This document shows positions 42,457-49,548 of a stretch of 57,581 nucleotides of DNA, in pieces (position 1 is the stretch's first letter; each line of letters starts with the position of its first letter). The notes beneath the pieces were generated by a model that saw only the letters and a program-made list of their open reading frames with translations, made no database searches and was not told the origin of the DNA. Source of the DNA: an uncultured Lewinella sp. (GTDB lineage Bacteria; Bacteroidota; Bacteroidia; Chitinophagales; Saprospiraceae); assembly GCA_913057785.1 (NCBI GenBank), contig CAJXPD010000024.1:1-57581 (forward strand). Direction: 5' to 3'. The position numbers and the translations under genes were made by a program.

Positions 42457-43137
42457 CTAAACCAATTTCCCCATATCTCGCACTAGAATCTTCCCTCGAT
42501 TGAAGTAGATCAAATCAGATTTCTTCAACTCGTTCAGTACTAGCGTCACCGTTTGTCGTGAAGTACAGGTAATATTGGCTATATCCTGATGAGTTAGCGA
42601 ATGCTTTAATAACATTTCATATCCTACCCTGCGGCCTCGTTTATCTATCGATTCCTTTATAAAGTCAATAATGCGAGTTCTAGCATCTTTGAAAATCAAA
42701 GATTCCAGTTTATTCTCAGCCTTCATCAAGCGGCTACCGAACAGTGACATGATGCGAGAGCATAGATCAAAGTTGTTCCGCATGATCTTTTTCAAATCCT
42801 CAACCTTCAGCACATATAGATGTACATCCTCTTTCAACGCCTGAGCAAAATCCTGGCGGTGTGTCTCCCCGATCAAGCCCAATTCACCGAACATGGCAGT
42901 GGGATGAATCAAGGATTTAATCACCTCTTTCCCGTCACTAGAGTGTGTACCGATTTTCACGGTTCCTCTAGCTAGAAAATAGATTTCGTTAGACTCATCA
43001 TCAGGAAGATAAATAAAGCTATAGCGCGATTTTACGCGGTGCTCCATCATACTGGAAAGGCGCGCTTTCTCGTCATCGCTTAGTACACTAAAGAGGGGGA
43101 AAAGATTGAGAAAAGAGTTCTTACTTTCAGCATTCAT
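42457..43137 (-). CDS. Crp/Fnr family transcriptional regulator
   Basis: This 226-residue protein has an N-terminal cyclic-nucleotide-binding-like barrel (about 15-130, FGELGLIGETHRQDFAQAL), a dimerisation helix and a C-terminal winged helix (about 155-220) with LTHQDIANITCTSRQTVTLVLNELKKSDLI. The barrel's FGELGLIG loop and RxxFAxA part resemble cAMP binders, but the phosphate-binding Arg-Ser pair of CRP is not exact, so the ligand is uncertain. No Fnr-type Cys cluster is present. It is a single gene, ending at a bidirectional terminator. Confidence 0.93.
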   Translation of the reverse strand: MNAESKNSFLNLFPLFSVLSDDEKARLSSMMEHRVKSRYSFIYLPDDESNEIYFLARGTVKIGTHSSDGKEVIKSLIHPTAMFGELGLIGETHRQDFAQALKEDVHLYVLKVEDLKKIMRNNFDLCSRIMSLFGSRLMKAENKLESLIFKDARTRIIDFIKESIDKRGRRVGYEMLLKHSLTHQDIANITCTSRQTVTLVLNELKKSDLIYFNRGKILVRDMGKLV

Positions 43138-43321
43138 AACTCATTATTTTTATTTCATACTATTTCCAAACACCGGAAAGTTTGTTTTTAAAATCACAGA
43201 TCTCCGGCTTCTTGTTTGGCTTTTTTACTCTCTAAGACACCAATAATTTGCCCTCCCCCTATCCGTTATTAATTTTTTTTTAATTTTTTTGAAACCTTTG
43301 GATAACATGCCAAGTCCTGAC

Positions 43322-43357
43322 AAAAAAAATCCCGCAACTAAAGGCTAGTTGCGGGAC
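43322..43357 (-). terminator. intrinsic terminator of typA
   Basis: Arms CCCGCAACTA (43331-43340) and TAGTTGCGGG (43346-43355) are perfect around AAGGC. On the minus strand they are followed by ATTTTTTTTG, a clear T tract, 24 bases after the typA stop. Confidence 0.9.
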
Positions 43358-43381
43358 TTTTATAGAATCTATAAATCTCTA

Positions 43382-45190
43382 TTAAACCAAAGCGGCATTT
43401 TTAGCGCGCTTACGTTCATTTTCTTTCAATAGAATCTTACGCAAACGAAGTGAGTTGGGTGTCACTTCCACATATTCATCTGCTTGAATATATTCTAAAG
43501 CCTCCTCCAATGTAAACTTGATGGGTGGAACCAACTTAAGTTTATCATCCGAGCCGGCAGCACGTACGTTCGACAACTTCTTCGTCTTGATGAGATTGAT
43601 CACCAGATCTCCAGGGCGGCTATTTTCACCTACTACCTGGCCTTCGTAGATATCTTCGTTTGGTCCAATGAAGAATTTACCACGCTCCTGTAGGTTATTG
43701 ATGCTGTAAGGAATAGACTTACCGGTTTCCATGCTGATCAAGGATCCATTGATCCGACCAGGGATATCTCCCTTATGCATCTGGAATTCCTTGAAGCGGT
43801 GTGTCATGATCGCTTCTCCAGCAGTTGCGGTTAGCAGGTTGTTACGTAGGCCGATGATCCCTCTAGAGGGTACTTCAAATTCTAGTAGCACTCGATCTGC
43901 CTTAGGTGTCATGCTCAACAGGATGCCCTTACGGCGTGTCACCATCTCAATAGCTTTCCCTGAGACTGCCTCCGGAAGATCAATAGACAATTCCTCCACT
44001 GGCTCATGTACGGCATCATCGATTCGCTTCAGGATTACCTGCGGCTGGCCGATCTGCAATTCAAATCCTTCTCTGCGCATGGTCTCAATCAATACTGCCA
44101 AGTGCAGCACCCCTCTACCATAGACCTTAAGTACCTCAGGTTTAGCGGTATCCTCGATACGCAAGGCTAGGTTTCGTTCTAACTCCTTCGTAAGACGATC
44201 TCGCAAATGCCGAGAGGTAACAAACTTACCTTCTTGACCAAAGAATGGAGAGTCATTGATGGTAAAAGTCATACTCATCGTCGGCTCATCAATGGCGATG
44301 GTCGGCAAAGCCTCTGGCTCCTCCTGATCAGCAATGGTATCACCAATCTCAAATCCCTCTACCCCAAATACAGCACAGATATCACCAGCCTCTACCAAGT
44401 CTACTTCCTTGCGCTCAAATCCTTCAAAAAGGAAGAGCTTCCGAATGCGATGCTTAGTAATCTTGCCTTCTTTATCTACCAACGCAACCTGTTGATTGCT
44501 CTTTAACTGTCCGCGCTGTAAGCGTCCTACCGCAATTCGACCGATATAATTGGAGAAATCTAGGGAGGTAACCAACATCTGCGTAGTTCCTTCCGATACC
44601 TGCGGCTCAGGAATATGCTCGAGAATCGAATCCAAGAGCGGGAAAATATTATCCGTCTGCTCCTCCCAATCCGTGTTCATCCAACCAAACTTGGCCGATC
44701 CGTACAGCGTTGGAAAATCCAACTGCTCTTCTGTGGCATCTAGGGCAAACATCAGGTCAAATACTGCTTCCTGCACATCCTCTGGTCTGCAATTCTCCTT
44801 ATCCACTTTATTCACGACCACAATTGGCTTTAAGCCCAATTGGATCGCCTTCTGCAGCACAAATCGTGTTTGTGGCATTGGTCCTTCAAAGGCATCTACC
44901 AACAGAAGCACCCCATCCGCCATATTCAACACCCGCTCTACCTCACCGCCGAAGTCGCTGTGACCAGGGGTATCGATGATATTGATCTTGGTGTCTTTAT
45001 AGGTAATGGATACATTCTTGGATAGGATCGTAATTCCACGCTCTCGCTCCAGATCATTACTATCCATGATGAGTTCACCTGGATTCTCATGATCCTTAAA
45101 TAACTTTCCTGCCAGCAACATCTTGTCTACCAAGGTAGTTTTACCGTGGTCTACGTGCGCAATAATGGCAATATTCCGAATTGACTTCAT
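43382..45190 (-). CDS. typA: translational GTPase TypA/BipA
   Basis: This 602-residue ribosome-associated GTPase assists 50S assembly and stress adaptation. Motifs: G1 AHVDHGKTTL (residues 9-18), switch I RGITILSKN, G3 DTPGHSDFGGEVERVL, G4 NKVD and the BipA-specific C-terminal domain (VSRGIIGLRNNLLTAT-type segment and GNVRAAGSDDKLKL-like loop). The ATG at 45190 is chosen because it gives MKSIRNIAIIAHVDHGKTT; the in-frame ATG at 45220 adds ten residues not seen in the family. It is a single gene with a strong terminator and a 590-base upstream gap. Confidence 0.97.
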   Translation of the reverse strand: MKSIRNIAIIAHVDHGKTTLVDKMLLAGKLFKDHENPGELIMDSNDLERERGITILSKNVSITYKDTKINIIDTPGHSDFGGEVERVLNMADGVLLLVDAFEGPMPQTRFVLQKAIQLGLKPIVVVNKVDKENCRPEDVQEAVFDLMFALDATEEQLDFPTLYGSAKFGWMNTDWEEQTDNIFPLLDSILEHIPEPQVSEGTTQMLVTSLDFSNYIGRIAVGRLQRGQLKSNQQVALVDKEGKITKHRIRKLFLFEGFERKEVDLVEAGDICAVFGVEGFEIGDTIADQEEPEALPTIAIDEPTMSMTFTINDSPFFGQEGKFVTSRHLRDRLTKELERNLALRIEDTAKPEVLKVYGRGVLHLAVLIETMRREGFELQIGQPQVILKRIDDAVHEPVEELSIDLPEAVSGKAIEMVTRRKGILLSMTPKADRVLLEFEVPSRGIIGLRNNLLTATAGEAIMTHRFKEFQMHKGDIPGRINGSLISMETGKSIPYSINNLQERGKFFIGPNEDIYEGQVVGENSRPGDLVINLIKTKKLSNVRAAGSDDKLKLVPPIKFTLEEALEYIQADEYVEVTPNSLRLRKILLKENERKRAKNAALV

Positions 45191-45781
45191 AGTTAACTTT
45201 AATTGAAAATGCAGGTACAAATCTTGAGCCAGTTATCCCTAAGTGTCAGTCTTTTCCACTGTTTTCAACGATTTGTGTCTATCATTTCCTCAATGAAGCC
45301 GCAAAATTACTCCTTTTTAGCCGAAGAAGCTACCAAAGACCGAAGTATATTGAAAGAATTATCGTGGGCTTAACGTTGGTAATGTTCGCAGGCTTTTCAG
45401 CAGGTCGATTTTCTGGACTAGATTTCAGCTGGTAGTACTAGCTCAATAGATATATCTCGAGAAGAATTGCAATAAGATGGGGCAAGATGAACGATGGACG
45501 GTAACACGTGTCCATGGGTCGGAAATCACTATACAGTCGCTGCCCACTTAGTACTAAGCTTACGAGGCAGAATTGATCAAATTGCGATTATTGAGTTTTT
45601 GAGTTATATTCATCTGCAACAAGCGCCGGGACAATACAGCACAAAAAGAGAGCCTATTGGCAAGCCATAGCATAGGTGTAAAATTGGATAAGAAAGAGAA
45701 CTAGGCTGATCGCCAGTCAGAATTTATTATGTTTTAATCCTAATTATTTTTCAGGGGGCTCATTGTGGTCGCACGATGAGC
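45191..45781. other. 591-base gap without a recognised gene
   Basis: The gap is upstream of typA and downstream of the Cys/His protein gene. A 54-codon frame (45208-45372, +) and an overlapping frame ending with a hydrophobic segment (to about 45437) are open, but neither has a convincing start or known similarity. A perfect hairpin GGCTCAT/ATGAGCC (45757-45763, 45776-45782) ends on the stop codon of the next minus-strand gene; its T run is on the plus strand. Confidence 0.5.
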
Positions 45782-46246
45782 CTACTTTTTGTGAGCCGGG
45801 ATCAAATCGTCTACGGCGACTCCAGCCTTGCGGATAGCCAGTCGACAATAGGGTTTGCCTGAGTTAGACTGTGATTCCAGTACGATTAGTTGCCCACCTA
45901 CCTGCTCCATGAGTTTCCGGTCATAGTTCATCAATTTATGACAAGCTTGAGCGTCTCCACTTCCTCTCAGTGGGCAATGTAAATGGATCTGGGTATAGAC
46001 TGTATCGGCAGTCACCTCTTCTATCTGAAAGTTTTCTTGTCCATCCGGTGGCATGAGCTCCATCCAGGTCTTGGCCAGCGCTGCCACGTCCCCGGCGGGC
46101 TTGGGCTTATTCAAGAGAATATTAAGCTGGGCGCTCTGTGTCGTCGCCCTTTGAGTAAGCCTATCGAACCGTTTCCTTTTGGCTAGAAAAGCTAAGATGC
46201 GTAGCGTGAAATTAAATACAGCTTGTTTTTCCAACCACTTTTTCAT
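45782..46246 (-). CDS. uncharacterised protein with conserved Cys/His segment
   Basis: This 154-residue protein has a basic, partly hydrophobic N-terminal helix, and a C-terminal domain with HLHCPLRGSGDAQACHKLMNYDRKLMEQVGG and GKPYCRLAIRK. The pattern CPLxGSGD-x3-CHxLMxYD-...-C resembles the C-terminal part of small metal- or ligand-binding sensor domains such as the L-2-amino-thiazoline-4-carboxylic acid hydrolase-like family, but the match is too weak for a firm name. It follows a Crp/Fnr gene on the same strand by 96 bases and may be part of its unit. The Cys/His residues suggest metal binding. Confidence 0.6.
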   Translation of the reverse strand: MKKWLEKQAVFNFTLRILAFLAKRKRFDRLTQRATTQSAQLNILLNKPKPAGDVAALAKTWMELMPPDGQENFQIEEVTADTVYTQIHLHCPLRGSGDAQACHKLMNYDRKLMEQVGGQLIVLESQSNSGKPYCRLAIRKAGVAVDDLIPAHKK

Positions 46247-46342
46247 CCGAGACTGATTTGTATTGCAAGTGCAACAAAGGATTTAGAGAAATATCTTAGA
46301 ACCAAAACTACAGGCTTAGCGCTCCAAAAGTTGTGACATATA

Positions 46343-46912
46343 TCAATTAATACTAGACCGAATCCGACTCAAAGTTTCACGGGTAATGCCGAGATAGCTT
46401 GCCAGGTGCTTATTGGGGATGCGTTGAATCAGGTGAGGCTCCTGTTGTAGGATCAACTTATACTTCTCCTTGGCGGAATGCGTTTGAATGACAAACAAGC
46501 GCTTTTCTAACTGCACCGTATATAATAGGCTGAAATAATTGATGGCTCTTTCTATCTCCCGAGATTGATTCTGAATCTCTAGCAGTTGATGATAACTAAT
46601 CTGATACAGTACCCCATCGGTTAGCATCTCGATGCTTTCGTAACTGGGCTCCTTAGGGAAAAAGCTAGCAAAAGCAGTGACAAAGTCATTTTTGAAGCCA
46701 AACCAAGTGGTAATGTCGAGCCCATCCCTGATGGAGTAGGATCGAGTAATGCCTTCAGATAGAAAGTATAGGTCCTTACAGGTATCGCCTTGATGAAGTA
46801 GTATATCGCCTTTCTTCTTTTCTTTTATCCGAAATGCATGTTCCAGCATATCAACAGCTTCTTCACTTAAACTGGAAACCTGAGAACGGATGTATTGAGT
46901 CAATGGATTCAT
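46343..46912 (-). CDS. Crp/Fnr family transcriptional regulator (short form)
   Basis: This 189-residue protein is of the common short Bacteroidota type. It has a cyclic-nucleotide-binding-like barrel (about 20-120, KGDILLHQGDTCKDLYFLSEGITRSY) and a small C-terminal HTH with NKHLASYLGITRETLSRIRSSIN. The barrel lacks the cAMP-binding Arg-Ser signature, so cAMP is not the likely effector. The FGFKNDFVTAFASFF segment is typical of this subgroup. It lies upstream of the Cys/His protein gene and divergent from an AraC-type gene 147 bases away. Confidence 0.92.
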   Translation of the reverse strand: MNPLTQYIRSQVSSLSEEAVDMLEHAFRIKEKKKGDILLHQGDTCKDLYFLSEGITRSYSIRDGLDITTWFGFKNDFVTAFASFFPKEPSYESIEMLTDGVLYQISYHQLLEIQNQSREIERAINYFSLLYTVQLEKRLFVIQTHSAKEKYKLILQQEPHLIQRIPNKHLASYLGITRETLSRIRSSIN

Positions 46913-47059
46913 ATAGGACCACAGTTTCTAGCTGGAAGTTGCCGGATACAGCGATTTAATGAGAAATGACTCAAATTTACTTTTTTTTGATTTTTTCTTA
47001 CTTTCTAACTCATTGGAAATGCCAGACATTTGTATCAACACGAAAAAGCGAGGACGGCT

Positions 47060-47908
47060 ATGAATTTCTTTGATGCTCAGCTCATACGGTATAAAAATCA
47101 GGAAGTCTTCTTCCACATGACCTTTAGGTCACCTGCCCGTATGGAGGATCATATGTACGACGCGCCTTGCTTCATCTATGCCCTTAATGCCGAAGGTTCG
47201 GTGGCTAGTCCGGTGGGGCAGACGCCCGTTCAGCAAGAGGAAGGGGCCTTGATGCGTTGTGGCAGCTATATTAACAAATGGAGTGCCGTGCAGCCGGATG
47301 GGAAGGTGGAAATAATTGTCATTAAGTTAATTGCTGACTTAGTACTGAAGATCTTTTCTGAAATCGAATTTGATCCCCGAAAAAGCATCCAGAAGCCCTT
47401 GCTAACCATTAAGGCGCAACAAAATCTGTTGCTGCAAAGGTATATGGAAAGTTTGCTATTCTACTTCCGTAATCCTACCATCGTCACGGATGATCTAGCC
47501 TATCTAAAGTTGAAAGAACTGGTGCTACTCCTCTTGCAATTACCCGATCAAGATGTAGTCAAAAGCACCCTTCTACACCTCTTTAGGCAAGAGCAGTTCA
47601 CGGTATTTCAAATCGTGGAGAATCATTTGTTCGATAATTTCACCGTAGAGCAACTGGCGCACTTTGCTCACATGAGCAAAGCCACCTTTCGGCGGAAATT
47701 CAAACAGCACAGTAGTCTGCCGGTACAGAAGTACATCCTGAACCGGCGCTTGGAAAAAGCAAAAAACTTATTGAAGGCCAAGCACAAAAGTGTAGCTGAA
47801 ATAGGTACTGCCTGTGCCTTTTCAGACCCCAATTATTTTTCCAAAGTCTTCAAACAGAAATATGGTAAAACACCGAGAGCCTACAGATTAGCTGAACGGC
47901 TAAAATAA
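47060..47908 (+). CDS. AraC family transcriptional regulator
   Basis: This 282-residue protein starts at ATG 47060, preferred to an in-frame TTG at 47030 that lies within a near -7 box (GACATTTG, 47025-47032). The N-terminal domain (about 20-150) is cupin-like, in the ExsA-N style (EVFFHMTF, CFIYALNAEG, MRCGSYINKW). The C-terminal AraC domain (about 180-280) has FTVEQLAHFAHMSKATFRRKFKQH and FSDPNYFSKVFKQKYGKTPRAYR. It is probably the regulator of the SRPBCC gene 96 bases downstream, or co-transcribed with it. Confidence 0.92.
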   Translation: MNFFDAQLIRYKNQEVFFHMTFRSPARMEDHMYDAPCFIYALNAEGSVASPVGQTPVQQEEGALMRCGSYINKWSAVQPDGKVEIIVIKLIADLVLKIFSEIEFDPRKSIQKPLLTIKAQQNLLLQRYMESLLFYFRNPTIVTDDLAYLKLKELVLLLLQLPDQDVVKSTLLHLFRQEQFTVFQIVENHLFDNFTVEQLAHFAHMSKATFRRKFKQHSSLPVQKYILNRRLEKAKNLLKAKHKSVAEIGTACAFSDPNYFSKVFKQKYGKTPRAYRLAERLK

Positions 47909-48004
47909 CCACCATTCATAAATAGGGCATTCTTCGGACCGGCTAGCAAATTCATTGCTTAGCCAATGGACAGCCCCATTCTCTAGCTTATAAACTCAAT
48001 TGCG

Positions 48005-48595
48005 ATGAATTATCAATTAATCGCCCTGCTATCCTTTGTACTAGTGGGGATCAACCAAACCATTATGGGTCAATCGAAAAAGAAACTAATGGAAGTCCAA
48101 CAATCCATCTACATTGATATCCCCCAAGAAGAGCTCTGGAAAATTACCGCAGATGATTTCATACAAGTAGACAAATGGATCTCTGGGGTTAATCTAGCCG
48201 AAGGCGCTGGACAAGGAATAGGGGCAGCTAGAACATGTACACCCAGCTATCGGGGCTTCTCTAAGACCACCGAAAAAATCATTGATTTTCAACCTATCTC
48301 TTCCTTCACCTATGAAATCATCGAGGGAATGCCCAAGATGATAGCCTTTGCTACCAACACCTGGAAACATGAGCCGCAAAATGAGGGCACCTTGATGACC
48401 ATGCAGGTGAAAATGCAAGTCAAAGGCTTCATGGGAACGCTAATGAAAGGCTTTATGAAAAAGCGAATGAAGAGCGTTCTACAGGACGCGCTGGAGGAAC
48501 TTAAGTTATACGCAGAAACGGGAGAATTGCACAAGCGCAAAACTGCAGCAATGCGGAAATTTGAATCGAAAGCTCCTCTGGCAGGACAGCGATAA
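48005..48595 (+). CDS. SRPBCC family exported protein
   Basis: This 196-residue protein has a signal peptide (about 1-22, ending TIMGQ) and a START/Bet v1-like SRPBCC domain (about 33-175). The typical opening VQQSIYIDIPQEELWKITADDFIQVDKWISGV leads to a long C-terminal helix (MKGFMKKRMKSVLQDALEELKLYAETGE). These proteins bind hydrophobic ligands in a deep cavity; most are cytosolic, so the signal peptide is notable. It lies just after an AraC-type regulator and ends at an 11-bp hairpin. The ligand is unknown. Confidence 0.88.
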   Translation: MNYQLIALLSFVLVGINQTIMGQSKKKLMEVQQSIYIDIPQEELWKITADDFIQVDKWISGVNLAEGAGQGIGAARTCTPSYRGFSKTTEKIIDFQPISSFTYEIIEGMPKMIAFATNTWKHEPQNEGTLMTMQVKMQVKGFMGTLMKGFMKKRMKSVLQDALEELKLYAETGELHKRKTAAMRKFESKAPLAGQR

Positions 48596-48601
48596 AACGA
48601 G

Positions 48602-48635
48602 ACTAGCGCTTCCGGCCGGAGCCCGAAGCGCTAGT
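48602..48635 (+). terminator. 11-bp perfect hairpin after the SRPBCC gene
   Basis: ACTAGCGCTTC (48602-48612) and GAAGCGCTAGT (48625-48635) pair perfectly, beginning six bases after the stop codon. No T tract follows. Confidence 0.6.
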
Positions 48636-48922
48636 AATGTAGGTCATTTGCATAATCCTACACAAAAGGTTTGTTTTGGATATATACTTGACACAAAGGG
48701 ATCTGGTTTTCCTAGCATGACTTGTATAGGTCAGAAAAACCATTTCCAAGTCCCCTTGGTCAGTATATACTAGACCTAAAGAAGGTTTGATTTTCCTTTC
48801 TCACTAAAGGTGGATTCAAACCTTTTTAGTGTCAGCATACTGGGATGTAGTTTATACTATTGGGTGGATGTCAAACGAAATTGTCTTCTAAATCGGTAGG
48901 GATGATAAGGTGCTAGTAGCCA
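48636..48922. other. non-coding gap with interleaved inverted repeats
   Basis: AAGGTTTGA (48782-48790) pairs with TCAAACCTT (48816-48824), and CACTAAA (48802-48808) with TTTAGTG (48825-48831), an interleaved order in which the two stems would compete. The run CCTTTTTAG follows the first stem on the plus strand. No coding frame of note is present. Confidence 0.45.
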
Positions 48923-49192
48923 TTATCGGATTTGGAATCCGCGAATGTATTGATTTCTGTTGTGACGGTTGGCGATCAACTCTACGTCAACAGTACAGTT
49001 TTCAAATCGGATCGCATATCTCTGATTTTCAGTATCCATGTTCAGAAGATTTTTGCGAATCAATTGTTGCCCTAGAAACGCACCGGCTTCTTTAAAACCA
49101 GAAACTAGTTCTTTAATGGCTTGGATCAGGTTGCTGTTGCCAGCGTTCATTAGGGCTACGGTTAAGGCTAATTTTAATTTTCGATTGTTCAT
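48923..49192 (-). CDS. small protein of unknown function
   Basis: This 89-residue protein has a basic start (MNNRKLKLALTVALMNAGNSN) and a likely amphipathic helix (LIQAIKELVSGFKEAGAFLGQQL). It is the only frame of plausible composition in a stretch of nearly 950 bases. It has no signal peptide of full length, membrane segment or recognisable domain. There is a weak -7-like element (AAGTTTTG on the minus strand, about 49216-49223) upstream. I do not recognise a family; coding status is moderately supported. Confidence 0.5.
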   Translation of the reverse strand: MNNRKLKLALTVALMNAGNSNLIQAIKELVSGFKEAGAFLGQQLIRKNLLNMDTENQRYAIRFENCTVDVELIANRHNRNQYIRGFQIR

Positions 49193-49548
49193 GATGAATT
49201 CTGCTTTGGCGATAGCAAAACTTGGGTTTATTTTTTCTGCCTTTTTAGGCAGCTGGTGATTAGTTTTGCTTTACGCTTATTGGGAATTAGGGATTGTATG
49301 CCAAATGATACTCTTTAAAAACTCTGAAAATCAATAAGATGTTGTTTGAAAAGTCTTTAAAGTAATGTTAAAAGATCTTAAGGCTCCTCAATTTGTCGGC
49401 TACCTGTCGGACCTTTTGATGGCTTTGGGACGCTTTCGCCCCTGCATTCACCCTATTAGTGTATCAAAAAGTGGAAATGTTACCTTTAGAAGTCAAAAAA
49501 TTTCAAAAGGTGACCATTTTTTCCCAAAAAACCCCATTCATCTTAGTA
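49193..49548. other. 356-base gap between the small gene and the TonB receptor
   Basis: AT-rich sequence with a short hairpin CTGCC-TTTTTA-GGCAG at about 49238-49253. Frames here are short and unconvincing. No terminator with a T tract was seen for the minus-strand receptor gene. Confidence 0.5.

Noticed and set aside
45208..45372. 54-codon plus-strand frame upstream of typA
   Set aside because: No recognisable domain, no start signal, and an overlapping frame is equally open. Probably chance.
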